The notes: a model not told the origin generated them from the letters alone. Numbered from the stretch's first letter, positions 35,824-47,352 are shown. The stretch: DNA of 64,000 bases from Pollenia angustigena (GCA_930367215.1 OV884057.1:108959284-109023283); one strand, 5' to 3'. Translations and numbers: made by a program.

Positions 35824-37171
35824 CAGTATAACCCGGTTAATTACCCCACGCTTAAATGCCTTTCACGCTTATTAACCTCGAGTTTTAAATCCCCGATTTT
35901 TTTCTTCCATTTTTTAGGCAAAAATCCACGTTTAATTGCCATACGCTTAATTACCCGATTCGGATAATTGCCTTAAAAATTTAACTCCCAAAACAAAATT
36001 ATACCTAAATTTCATTCGTTTAATTGCCTCAGTACTATTTGACAAAAACACAGCAAGTAATGTAACCAAGTTTTACATGTTAATAATTTGAAAATATACA
36101 CTAAAATTTTTTTAAAAAAATATGCCTAAAAAACAAAATGTGGCTTGATTAAAAGCTAAATATTCAACAAATTAATATTTGTATTAAAAGTTATGTTATG
36201 CGATCAAGATTCATATAAGAGTTATATATAATCTAGATACACCAAATTTATAAGATATTTTGTCTTAAAGAGATTAAACTTTGAAGTTTGCATGGGGATT
36301 ATGTTTCGTTTTAATGACAATTAAACGTATTTACCCAATTTTATAAAATTATCTAAAAACTACTACCTTAACTTTTCGCACAAGGTTTACATGGACATAC
36401 AACCAGCAAGATGGATGGACGGGCGGACGGACACGAAAAGATTACCTAAACAAGTGTTTCTGATTCAATCGTTTACTAAACGATGCGTCTAGGTTTCTAT
36501 GTTATAAGTTGCGAAAAATATTTATCTTCAACAAAAACTTGCTATGGCTTAAAATTGTACAGTGAAAATTTAATGTAGGTGGCGAAATTAAGGCAACAGA
36601 AAACTCATCTGTTAACCAAATTTTTAAGCAATTTTTTTATTTATTTTTTAAAAACTTAAAATATGTGTGCAAAAAAATGCAGCAATGGCTACAATATGGA
36701 AATTATTTACAAACAAATCGATACCAAAATTCATTAAAAGCTCTTAACGCATAAATATATTGTTTCTGATTTCATTGGTCGCACAAAAAAAACCATGCAA
36801 TTGCATATTTACGTCTTCCATGTGTAGTAGTAGGATATGACAGGATATCTCAGAAAGCACTACAGACAAAATTTAAGACAACAAATCCCATTGTTTTTTA
36901 TTGCTATCTCTTAAGATTAAGCTGATACGTGTAAAAATTCCTTTCTTAAATTTATTCATACATCAAAGTTAAGTTATCTTGTAAATAAATACGTCTAATT
37001 ACCTCACTGAGGTATTTAAACGAATTCGCTTAATTACCTCAATGAAGTAGTTAACCGTATTCTTATTATTACCTCAACGAGGTAGTTAAGCGTATTCGTT
37101 TAAATGCTTACCACGCATAATTACCCAAAAATATTGGCATTTTTGTCGAGGTAATTATCCGTGGAATACTG
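35824..37171. mobile_element. pogo-like (Tc1/mariner) non-autonomous element
   Basis: The ends CAGTATAACCCGGTTAATTA and CAGTATTCCACGGATAATTA (inverted) lie between TA dinucleotides (35822-35823, 37172-37173). CAGTAT ends with TA duplication fit pogo/Tigger. About ten TTAATTACC/TTAATTGCC motifs crowd the ends. No transposase frame is seen. Confidence 0.75.
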
Positions 37172-37173
37172 TA

Positions 37174-38310
37174 GCAAGACCACAAATCAATTATTGAACA
37201 AAGGAAAAGCTTAGAGTAAGTTTTATGCCTATTGCATGAGAATTTAAAAATAAAATAAAAAAAATATCTTGTTTGGCCTTCTTGTTGTCGTGGTCGAAAT
37301 ATAGTATAGTATATTATGATTGACGCAAACGACATATGTACGGCGAACTTTTCACTTATGTGTTTTACATTGTCGCTGTCGTGATTTCGAATTTCAAACA
37401 GCTACAACTTCGATCACGGCAACGACTTCCGTCAACTATTTTTTGAAAATTTCTGCTAGTAAAAATTTTACTAGTTAAGTTATGTTCATACCTATTAAAT
37501 ATTTGGCGTCCCTAGTTTTAATAAAAAATATTATTTGCTTTTGCAAAACGTTTAGCTAGATCAAACATCATTATACAGTTTCTTAATTACATTATTCAAT
37601 TATCTTCTTACAAATAAAAGCAAACCATACAAATTGTTAAAAATAAAGCTAAAGTTTGATCAATTTACTAGTCAAGCTTTTTTTTTTTTGTTTATTTATA
37701 TGTATATGTAATTATTCTCAGCTATAATTACATAAGCAATACTTAATCTATGAAAAATATCGAAATAATTAAAAGTTTCTACAAGAAGCTATAAAAACAT
37801 TTAGCTTTATTTTTTGGCTTTAAATCAAGGACCCTAAATAATAATTATGGTCATTTTTCAGGTACCAAAAAATTGACCACTTTTCAGAAATATTCTAAAA
37901 AATTGCCATAATTATTATGTATTATGAAAATAAATATTTGTTAAACATAACAATTATATTCAATTAATATCTTTTAACATTGGCTCATAACTATTAAGAT
38001 CGATAAATATTTATTTCTCTTACAGATAACTATTACTAAAGATTTTTATTGTTTTTATTTACGATAATAATTATTTTGAATGTTTTCTTGATATTAATTG
38101 TTTTATTTTTGGAGATTATGCATGTGCATATGTACATTCACATTAAAATTATTATTTTTATTTACGATAATAATTATTTTGAATATTTTCTTGATATTAA
38201 TTGTTTTATTTTTGCAGATTATACATGTGCATATATACATACACATTAAAATTAGTTATAACTGTTATGTTATTTCTTATTCATAACTATTAAAAATAAT
38301 AAGTAATATT
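37174..38310. other. AT-rich spacer
   Basis: No gene is seen. It contains TTTAGCTTT-type motifs and, near its end, the 103-bp duplication. Confidence 0.5.
38061..38266. repeat. two tandem copies of a 103-bp unit
   Basis: ACGATAATAATTATTTTGAA starts at 38061 and 38164. The copies differ at a few positions. Confidence 0.9.
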
Positions 38311-39933
38311 CGTCAGCTCATTACTGGTTTGACCTACCGACCATTTAAAAAAAAAAAAATGAGTTAGGTATGAGGAATATATTTTTTTAATACCCTCTTT
38401 CTAAATCAAAAACTTGTTTCGCGAAAATTTTTATGGTTTCTGAGATATAAAACATTAATTTTGCTGCATATCAACTGTTTCAAAAATTTTTAAGTACTGT
38501 TTTGCTCTACAAGCCATTGTTTGGCGATTGCAGCAAATTCTTCATACAAAAACGTACAAAATATATTTTACTGTTGCTTTGCTGCATTGCCGTAAGAAAA
38601 AAAAGTAGTTAAAGCAAAAGCAAAGTAAAATGACAACAAGAAAATAAATTTGTGTTTTTAGCCTACCTAAGGGAAATGCTTCAACATTTTACGACAAACG
38701 AAAATTAAATATGTTTAATCTTACAGCAACTATTATTATGTCATATATACCAACTTTTACTTATTGTGCTTTTTTGACGGAAGCTCATAGTGGTCGGAGT
38801 GGTAACAATATTGCTAGTGCTTAAATTAAAATTTTAAATGAATTAATAAAAGATTATCCACTTATTAAAACTTTGACATTATGGAGCGATTCTTGCGTAC
38901 CTCAAAATAAAAATCAAACGCAACCGCAATCAAAATGTTCTTTAAGCAAAATAATATTGATGCCGTAATACAAAAGTCTTCAGAACCAGGACATTCTTTA
39001 ATTCAAGAAGTGGACTGTGTCCATGGTGTTATTGACCGGTACTTAAAGAATATTGAAATTCATAGTCCTCTTCATTTACTAAATTTGGTTGAAACAATGC
39101 CAAATAATAAAACAACACTTAAAGTTATGGAAATGCTTCCGGAAAATTTTCGCACATACTCGTTGGAAGCAAATAAAATGGACTTTCGAAAAGTCCCTTT
39201 TGCTAAAATTAAAGTACTTCTATACAGTTAAAATAATGATTTATGTATACATTATAAAACTTCGACGAGAGAGGAAAAATATAAAAATGCAATTTTGGTT
39301 AAGTCTGCATCAAAAAATTGTTTGAAAACTCCTGAGAATTTGTTGACGAATGTTTTGAAAATATCGAAACCATCATTTATTTCCAACGATAAAAAAAAGA
39401 CATATAAGACTTGCTTATATTTCTTCCACGTGTTGATAAAGCTTATTATAAAAAATTACTCAATATTAAGTTTTAAATTTTCTTTTTACTTTTGCATTAT
39501 TTAAGTTGTTTAATTTGTGGCTTTTTATATAACTTTTCATAACAGTAGAACTGTTTTTTCTGTTGTTGTAAAGTAAAATCAAATAAAAAAACTATAAAAA
39601 AAATGCATCTCAACAACAAGTTACTCAATACAAAGCAATAAGTATACGTATGCAGCACAAAAAGACACTTTTTTAATTTTTTTTTTAGAAAAGTGGCGTA
39701 TGCGGCACAAAACAATATTTTTCATTTTCAAAAAAATACTATTAAATTCTAACTTTATTCATGAAAGTGCGCAAAAATTTGCATTTTTCTTCAAAACATA
39801 TACCGGAAGCAGTGGTAAAAATATAAAAAAATTCTATCGGGTACAATTTGAGTAATCTTCATGTAAATCTTCTTTGTCGTTTTTCTCCACTCCGACTTTT
39901 TGGCGTATGCGCCAAACCAATTCTGAGCTGACG
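38311..39933 (+). mobile_element. DNA transposon with WSDSC-type gene, copy 2
   Basis: The ends CGTCAGCTCA match copy 1 (5188-6721) and the copies are near-identical over most of their length. This copy keeps an extra segment (about 38690-38820) that contains more of the gene. The flanks show no clear duplication. Confidence 0.75.
38770..39390 (+). pseudogene. decayed transposase-like protein (WSDSC motif), copy 2
   Basis: This copy preserves more of the upstream sequence than copy 1: CAFLTEAHSGRSGNNIASA, a stop, IKILNELIKDYPLIKTLTL, then WSDSCVPQNKNQ. It then has a 4-bp deletion relative to copy 1, followed by FFKQNNIDAVIQKSSEPGHS, EVDCVHGVIDRYLKNIEIH and a stop after VLLYS. Later text (SASKNCLKTPENLLTN) continues in another frame. 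The two copies carry different breaks, so they decayed separately after transposition. Catalytic role and superfamily are not assigned. Confidence 0.6.
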
Positions 39934-40574
39934 ATATATCTATCGAATAGTAATTAGTTATGTTTGAGATAATCTTTTATTTGATACTCATAATAGTTAT
40001 AATCAATTTTTAAAAATAAAAATTGGAAATAATAATTATTCTTAATAAATAAAATATAAATTTATTCGTAATTATTATTTTTATCGAATAAAAGTTATAA
40101 CTATTAAGTCCTTGCTTTAAATTTCCTTCTTTAGCTTTTTTTAGCTCTATTTCAAACATGATTTAGCTTTATATTTTTAAAAAATCTGGTCACAAAAATT
40201 AATTTTTATGATATCATTTTCTTTACAATATTCATTTAATATAAAGTAAAAATGTAATGTTAATAAATGTTAAACTTTGAAAATGGACTTAATTTTTTGT
40301 TTCAAAATGTATCTTTTTAGGAAAAAGTGTATCGTCAAAAAAATTAGACAACTTAAAATTTAGTTTTTTATTAGTTGTTTTTGTTTGGCTCTAGGTCCTC
40401 GTAAATAAATAAAATAAAAAATTAAAAATTCGTGATATTTTCGTTTTTTATATTATTATTATTTTCGTAAATTATAGTCCTATATCTTCAACCTTTTTTT
40501 TTTCTAAATACTTTAATAAATTCTTCAAGCTTAAGGTCACTTATTTATAAAATTAATTAAAATATTTTTATTTT
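39934..40574. other. AT-rich spacer
   Basis: No gene is seen. A segment at 40511-40540 (ACTTTAATAAATTCTTCAAG and onward) also occurs inverted at about 50518-50547 beside the Penelope-like element. Confidence 0.5.
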
Positions 40575-40609
40575 CAATATTTCGATTTCCGTTGGAAATC
40601 TTCTTCAGG
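40575..40609 (-). promoter_or_regulatory. Penelope-like 3' terminal module beside hammerhead array 1
   Basis: The 35-bp module is CAATATTTCG, then 15 bp forming a hairpin (ATTTCC/GGAAAT), then CTTCTTCAGG on the plus strand. The same architecture and spacing occurs at 50558-50592, just past a Penelope-like ORF. It lies 24 bp from the end of the array, in the same sense (minus) as the array 1 ribozymes. Confidence 0.65.
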
Positions 40610-40819
40610 AAAATTTTTTTACAATAAAATAAAATAATTAGTATTGTGGTTATTTTGTTGAACTATTTATGGTTTTTAATCCAAATTTTTAATATTTTTA
40701 ATTAGGCTTAAGTTCATGAAATTTAATTTTTATTAAATTATTTTTGTGAAGAAAGGAATATTACAACATGAAAATCAATTAAAATTGTTATTGATAATCT
40801 TTCATTCTTGACGTGGCTC

Positions 40820-40830
40820 GGGCTCGAACC
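40820..40830 (-). promoter_or_regulatory. Pol III B-box-like element (representative unit)
   Basis: The minus strand reads GGTTCGAGCCC, a perfect fit to the consensus GGTTCGANNCC. A weaker A-box-like AGATCGAGTGG lies 37 nt upstream within ribozyme stem-loop II. A TTTT run about 50 nt downstream could end transcription early. It is repeated in every unit; the unit starting near 41932 and the one near 56290 carry single changes. Confidence 0.55.
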
Positions 40831-40835
40831 CTGGC

Positions 40836-40896
40836 CGGCAGGTTACCATGACATGTTTCGATCGCAACCACTCGATCTCCTCAGATGGATTTGCCG
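40836..40896 (-). ncRNA. type I hammerhead ribozyme, array 1 unit 1
   Basis: Sense-strand order is: stem I outer CGGCA, internal loop AAU, stem I inner CCAU; core CUGAGGA; stem II GAUCG, loop AGUGGUUG, CGAUC; core GAA; stem III ACAUGU; C17; then AUGG, UAACC, UGCCG closing stem I. All invariant core bases (CUGANGA, GAA, A15.1-U16.1, C17) are present. Predicted cleavage lies between 40850 and 40849. Loop II GGUU can pair with AACC of the stem I internal loop, the kind of contact natural hammerheads use. Stem III is only 2-3 bp but self-complementary, so activity may need a dimer, as in short-stem III animal hammerheads. Self-cleavage is inferred, not shown. Confidence 0.88.
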
Positions 40897-41396
40897 TCTT
40901 ACACTCGCAGCCATCGACGACTGCTGACGTCACTAGTCAAACATCAATCCTTAAACCAAATTGTATTTTAACATTTGGTAGATCGAAATTTGCTTTCCTG
41001 AATGATTATCCATTTTAATTGATTTTACATGTTTTTTCCTTTACTTCTGTTTTTTCGTACTTTCGTCAAGAAAAATTCTTGACGTCCAAGTACATTTTTT
41101 GTTTTTTCACTTTGTCTTTCTCTTTTCCGTTGACCTTTTTCAGCACAACTTGAAGGACAAATGTACACATAGAGCTCGTGCCTTAGCTTCAACAATAATT
41201 AGTATTGTGGTTATTTTGTTGAACTATTTATGGTTTTTAATCCAAATTTTTAATATTTTTAATTAGGCTTAAGTTCATGAAATTTAATTTTTATTAAATT
41301 ATTTTTGTGAAGAAAGGAATTTTACAACATGAAAATCAATTAAAATTGTTATTGATAATCTTTCATTCTTGACGTGGCTCGGGCTCGAACCCTGGC

Positions 41397-41457
41397 CGGC
41401 AGGTTACCATGACATGTTTCGATCGCAACCACTCGATCTCCTCAGATGGATTTGCCG
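41397..41457 (-). ncRNA. hammerhead ribozyme, array 1 unit 2
   Basis: Identical to unit 1 in core and stems. Confidence 0.88.
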
Positions 41458-41957
41458 TCTTACACTCGCAGCCATCGACGACTGCTGACGTCACTAGTCA
41501 AACATCAATCCTTAAACCAAATTGTATTTTAACATTTGGTAGATCGAAATTTGCTTTCCTGAATGATTATCCATTTTAATGGATTTTACATGTTTTTTCC
41601 TTTACTTCTGTTTTTTCGTACTTTCGTCAAGAATTTTTCTTGAAGTCCAAGTACATTTTTTGTTTTTTCACTTTGTCTTTCTCTTTTCCGTTGACCTTTT
41701 TCAGCACAACTTGAAGGACAAATGTACACATAGAGCTTGTGCCTTAGCTTCAACAATAATTAGTATTGTGGTTATTTTGTTGAACTATTTATGGTTTTTA
41801 ATCCAAATTTTTAATATTTTTAATTAGGCTTAAGTTCATGAAATTTAATTTTTATTAAATTATTTTTGTGAAGAAAGGAATTTTACAACATGAAAATCAA
41901 TTAAAATTGTTATTGATAATCTTTCATTCTTGACGTGGCTCTGGCTCGAACCCTGGC

Positions 41958-42018
41958 CGGCAGGTTACCATGACATGTTTCGATCGCAACCACTCGATCT
42001 CCTCAGATGGATTTGCCG
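41958..42018 (-). ncRNA. hammerhead ribozyme, array 1 unit 3
   Basis: Intact. The adjoining B-box has one change at its last base (GGTTCGAGCCA). Confidence 0.88.
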
Positions 42019-42518
42019 TCTTACACTCGCAGCCATCGACGACTGCTGACGTCACTAGTCAAACATCAATCCTTAAACCAAATTGTATTTTAACATTTGG
42101 TAGATCGAAATTTGTTTTCCTGAATGATTATCCATTTTAATTGATTTTACATGTTTTTTCCTTTACTTCTGTTTTTTCGTACTTTCGTCAAGAATTTTTC
42201 TTGAAGTCCAAGTACATTTTTTGTTTTTTCACTTTGTCTTTCTCTTTTCCGTTGACCTTTTTCAGCACAACTTGAAGGACAAATGTACACATAGAGCTCG
42301 TGCCTTAGCTTCAACAATAATTAGTATTGTGGTTATTTTGTTGAACTATTTATGGTTTTTAATCCAAATTTTTAATATTTTTAATTAGGCTTAAGTTCAT
42401 GAAATTTAATTTTTATTAAATTATTTTTGTGAAGAAAGGAATTTTACAACATGAAAATCAATTAAAATTGCTATTGATAATCTTTCATTCTTGACGTGGC
42501 TCGGGCTCGAACCCTGGC

Positions 42519-42579
42519 CGGCGGGTTACCATGACATGTTTCGATCGCAACCACTCGATCTCCTCAGATGGATTTGCCG
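42519..42579 (-). ncRNA. hammerhead ribozyme, array 1 unit 4
   Basis: Core intact. One change (UGCCG to CGCCG) gives an A-C mismatch in outer stem I. Confidence 0.85.
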
Positions 42580-43079
42580 TCTTACACTCGCAGCCATCGA
42601 CGACTGCTGACGTCACTAGTCAAACATCAATCCTTAAACCAAATTGTATTTTAACATTTGGTAGATCGAAATTTGCTTTCCTGAATGATTATCCATTTTA
42701 ATTGATTTTACATGTTTTTTCCTTTACTTCTGTTTTTTCGTACTTTCGTCAAGAATTTTTCTTGAAGTCCAAGTACATTTTTTGTTTTTTCACTTTGTCT
42801 TTCTCTTTTCCGTTGACCTTTTTCAGCACAACTTGAAGGACAAATGTACACATAGAGCTCGTGCCTTAGCTTCAACAATAATTAGTATTGTGGTTATTTT
42901 GTTGAACTATTTATGGGTTTTAATCCAAATTTTTAATATTTTTAATTAGGCTTTAGTTCATGAAATTTAATTTTTATTAAATTATTTTTGTGAAGAAAGG
43001 AATTTTACAACATGAAAATCAATTAAAATTGTTATTGATAATCTTTCATTCTTGACGTGGCTCGGGCTCGAACCCTGGC

Positions 43080-43140
43080 CGGCAGGTTACCATGACATGT
43101 TTCGATCGCAACCACTCGATCTCCTCAGATGGATTTGCCG
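43080..43140 (-). ncRNA. hammerhead ribozyme, array 1 unit 5
   Basis: Intact copy, same as unit 1. Confidence 0.88.
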
Positions 43141-43640
43141 TCTTACACTCGCAGCCATCGACGACTGCTGACGTCACTAGTCAAACATCAATCCTTAAAC
43201 CAAATTGTATTTTAACATTTGGTAGATCGAAATTTGCTTTCCTGAATGATTATCCATTTTAATTGATTTTACATGTTTTTTCCTTTACTTCTGTTTTTTC
43301 GTACTTTCGTCAAGAATTTTTCTTGAAGTCCAAGTACATTTTTTGTTTTTTCACTTTGTCTTTCTCTTTTCCGTTGACCTTTTTCAGCACAACTTGAAGG
43401 ACAAATGTACACATAGAGCTCGTGCCTTAGCTTCAACAATAATTAGTATTGTGGTTATTTTGTTGAACTATTTATGGTTTTTAATCCAAATTTTTAATAT
43501 TTTTAATTAGGCTTAAGTTCATGAAATTTAATTTTTATTAAATTATTTTTGTGAAGAAAGGAATTTTACAACATGAAAATCAATTAAAATTGTTATTGAT
43601 AATCTTTCATTCTTGACGTGGCTCGGGCTCGAACCCTGGC

Positions 43641-43701
43641 CGGCAGGTTACCATGACATGTTTCGATCGCAACCACTCGATCTCCTCAGATGGATTTGCC
43701 G
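43641..43701 (-). ncRNA. hammerhead ribozyme, array 1 unit 6
   Basis: Intact copy, same as unit 1. Confidence 0.88.
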
Positions 43702-44201
43702 TCTTACACTCGCAGCCATCGACGACTGCTGACGTCACTAGTCAAACATCAATCCTTAAACCAAATTGTATTTTAACATTTGGTAGATCGAAATTTGCTT
43801 TCCTGAATGATTATCCATTTTAATTGATTTTACATGTTTTTTCCTTTACTTCTGTTTTTTCGTACTTTCGTCAAGAATTTTTCTTGAAGTCCAAGTACAT
43901 TTTTTGTTTTTTCACTTTGTCTTTCTCTTTTCCGTTGACCTTTTTCAGCACAACTTGAAGGACAAATGTACACATAGAGCTCGTGCCTTAGCTTCAACAA
44001 TAATTAGTATTGTGGTTATTTTGTTGAACTATTTATGGTTTTTAATCCAAATTTTTAATATTTTTAATTAGGCTTAAGTTCATGAAATTTAATTTTTATT
44101 AAATTATTTTTGTGAAGAAAGGAATTTTACAACATGAAAATCAATTAAAATTGTTATTGATAATCTTTCATTCTTGACGTGGCTCGGGCTCGAACCCTGG
44201 C

Positions 44202-44262
44202 CGGCAGGTTACCATGACATGTTTCGATCGCAACCACTAGATCTCCTCAGATGGATTTGCCG
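44202..44262 (-). ncRNA. hammerhead ribozyme, array 1 unit 7 (stem II variant)
   Basis: GAUCG is changed to GAUCU, which opens the loop-proximal pair of stem II and leaves 4 bp. The core is unchanged. Confidence 0.83.
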
Positions 44263-44762
44263 TCTTACACTCGCAGCCATCGACGACTGCTGACGTCACT
44301 AGTCAAACATCAATCCTTAAACCAAATTGTATTTTAACATTTGGTAGATCGAAATTTGCTTTCCTGAATGATTATCCATTTTAATTGATTTTACATGTTT
44401 TTTCCTTTACTTCTGTTTTTTCGTACTTTCGTCAAGAATTTTTCTTGAAGTCCAAGTACATTTTTTGTTTTTTCACTTTGTCTTTCTCTTTTCCGTTGAC
44501 CTTTTTCAGCACAACTTGAAGGACAAATGTACACATAGAGCTCGTGCCTTAGCTTCAACAATAATTAGTATTGTGGTTATTTTGTTGAACTATTTATGGT
44601 TTTTAATCCAAATTTTTAATATTTTTAATTAGGCTTAAGTTCATGAAATTTAATTTTTATTAAATTATTTTTGTGAAGAAAGGAATTTTACAACATGAAA
44701 ATCAATTAAAATTGTTATTGATAATCTTTCATTCTTGACGTGGCTCGGGCTCGAACCCTGGC

Positions 44763-44823
44763 CGGCAGGTTACCATGACATGTTTCGATCGCAACCACTC
44801 GATCTCCTCAGATGGATTTGCCG
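44763..44823 (-). ncRNA. hammerhead ribozyme, array 1 unit 8
   Basis: Intact copy, same as unit 1. Confidence 0.88.
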
Positions 44824-45323
44824 TCTTACACTCGCAGCCATCGACGACTGCTGACGTCACTAGTCAAACATCAATCCTTAAACCAAATTGTATTTTAACA
44901 TTTGGTAGATCGAAATTTGCTTTCCTGAATGATTATCCATTTTAATTGATTTTACATGTTTTTTCCTTTACTTCTGTTTTTTCGTACTTTCGTCAAGAAT
45001 TTTTCTTGAAGTCCAAGTACATTTTTTGTTTTTTCACTTTGTCTTTCTCTTTTCCGTTGACCTTTTTCAGCACAACTTGAAGGACAAATGTACACATAGA
45101 GCTCGTGGTTTAGCTTCAACAATAATTAGTATTGTGGTTATTTTGTTGAACTATTTATGGTTTTTAATCCAAATTTTTAATATTTTTAATTAGGCTTAAG
45201 TTCATGAAATTTAATTTTTATTAAATTATTTTTGTGAAGAAAGGAATTTTACAACATGAAAATCAATTAAAATTGTTATTGATAATCTTTCATTCTTGAC
45301 GTGGCTCGGGCTCGAACCCTGGC

Positions 45324-45384
45324 CGGCAGGTTACCATGACATGTTTCGATCGCAACCACTCGATCTCCTCAGATGGATTTGCCG
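45324..45384 (-). ncRNA. hammerhead ribozyme, array 1 unit 9
   Basis: Intact copy, same as unit 1. Confidence 0.88.
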
Positions 45385-45884
45385 TCTTACACTCGCAGCC
45401 ATCGACGACTGCTGACGTCACTAGTCAAACATCAATCCTTAAACCAAATTGTATTTTAACATTTGGTAGATCGAAATTTGCTTTCCTGAATGATTATCCA
45501 TTTTAATTGATTTTACATGTTTTTTCCTTTACTTCTGTTTTTTCGTACTTTCGTCAAGAATTTTTCTTGAAGTCCAAGTACATTTTTTGTTTTTTCACTT
45601 TGTCTTTCTCTTTTCCGTTGACCTTTTTCAGCACAACTTGAAGGACAAATGTACACATAGAGCTCGTGCCTTAGCTTCAACAATAATTAGTATTGTGGTT
45701 ATTTTGTTGAACTATTTATGGTTTTTAATCCAAATTTTTAATATTTTTAATTAGGCTTAACTTCATGAAATTTAATTTTTATTAAATTATTTTTGTGAAG
45801 AAAGGAATTTTACAACATGAAAATCAATTAAAATTGTTATTGATAATCTTTCATTCTTGACGTGGCTCGGGCTCGAACCCTGGC

Positions 45885-45945
45885 CGGCAGGTTACCATGA
45901 CATGTTTCGATCGCAACCACTCGATCTCCTCAGATGGATTTGCCG
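45885..45945 (-). ncRNA. hammerhead ribozyme, array 1 unit 10
   Basis: Intact copy, same as unit 1. Confidence 0.88.
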
Positions 45946-46445
45946 TCTTACACTCGCAGCCATCGACGACTGCTGACGTCACTAGTCAAACATCAATCCT
46001 TAAACCAAATTGTATTTTAACATTTGGTAGATCGAAATTTGCTTTCCTGAATGATTATCCATTTTAATTGATTTTACATGTTTTTTCCTTTACTTCTGTT
46101 TTTTCGTACTTTCGTCAAGAATTTTTCTTGAAGTCCAAGTACATTTTTTGTTTTTTCACTTTGTCTTTCTCTTTTCCGTTGACCTTTTTCAGCACAACTT
46201 GAAGGACAAATGTACACATAGAGCTCGTGCCTTAGCTTCAACAATAATTAGTATTGTGGTTATTTTGTTGAACTATTTATGGTTTTTAATCCAAATTTTT
46301 AATATTTTTAATTAGGCTTAAGTTCATGAAATTTAATTTTTATTAAATTATTTTTGTGAAGAAAGGAATTTTACAACATGAAAATCAATTAAAATTGTTA
46401 TTGATAATCTTTCATTCTTGACGTGGCTCGGGCTCGAACCCTGGC

Positions 46446-46506
46446 CGGCAGGTTACCATGACATGTTTCGATCGCAACCACTCGATCTCCTCAGATGGAT
46501 TTGCCG
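46446..46506 (-). ncRNA. hammerhead ribozyme, array 1 unit 11
   Basis: Intact copy. It is the unit closest to the divergent junction at 46667-46676. Confidence 0.88.
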
Positions 46507-46791
46507 TCTTACACTCGCAGCCATCGACGACTGCTGACGTCACTAGTCAAACATCAATCCTTAAACCAAATTGTATTTTAACATTTGGTAGATCGAAATT
46601 TGCTTTCCTGAATGATTATCCATTTTAATTGATTTTACATGTTTTTTCCTTTACTTCTGTTTTTTCTCTGGATATAGGATAATCATTCAGGAAAGCAAAT
46701 TTCGATCTACCAAATGTTAAAATACAATTTGGTTTAAGGATTGATGTTTGACTAGTGACGTCAGCAGTCGTCGATGGCTGCGAGTGTAAGA

Positions 46792-46852
46792 CGGCAAATC
46801 CATCTGAGGAGATCGAGTGGTTGCGATCGAAACATGTCATGGTAACCTGCCG
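46792..46852 (+). ncRNA. hammerhead ribozyme, array 2 unit 1
   Basis: Same 61-nt motif on the plus strand. Predicted cleavage lies between 46838 and 46839. Confidence 0.88.
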
Positions 46853-47352
46853 GCCAGGGTTCGAGCCCGAGCCACGTCAAGAATGAAAGATTATCAATAA
46901 CAATTTTAATTGATTTTCATGTTGTAAAATTCCTTTCTTCACAAAAATAATTTAATAAAAATTAAATTTCATGAACTTAAGCCTAATTAAAAATATTAAA
47001 AATTTGGATTAAAAACCATAAATAGTTCAACAAAATAACCACAATACTAATTATTGTTGAAGCTAAGGCACGAGCTCTATGTGTACATTTGTCCTTCAAG
47101 TTGTGCTGAAAAAGGTCAACGGAAAAGAGAAAGACAAAGTGAAAAAACAAAAAATGTACTTGGACTTCAAGAAAAATTCTTGACGAAAGTACGAAAAAAC
47201 AGAAGTAAAGGAAAAAACATGTAAAATCAATTAAAATGGATAATCATTCAGGAAAGCAAATTTCGATCTACCAAATGTTAAAATACAATTTGGTTTAAGG
47301 ATTGATGTTTGACTAGTGACGTCAGCAGTCGTCGATGGCTGCGAGTGTAAGA

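Larger units (their letters stand above)
40633..46666 (-). repeat. tandem array 1: eleven 561-bp hammerhead ribozyme units
   Basis: GACGTGGCTCGGGCTCGAAC recurs exactly every 561 bp (40810, 41371 and so on to 46420) with only scattered substitutions, so the units were homogenised recently. The sense strand, by ribozyme orientation, is minus. Each unit holds a hammerhead, a B-box, a TGACGTCA octamer and a 17-nt hairpin TCAAGAA-W3-TTCTTGA. The first unit (40633) is the most diverged. Short open frames in the units are fortuitous. Confidence 0.97.

Noticed and set aside
40820..40896. A tRNA gene in each satellite unit
   Set aside because: The B-box fits, but the T-stem pairs poorly (mismatches at two of five positions) and no acceptor stem or anticodon arm forms. 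The segment folds better as a hammerhead.
41579..41827. Short open frames repeated through the 561-bp arrays (also 46625-46840, 56384-56674)
   Set aside because: They recur only because the unit is repeated, sit in AT-rich text and resemble no protein.
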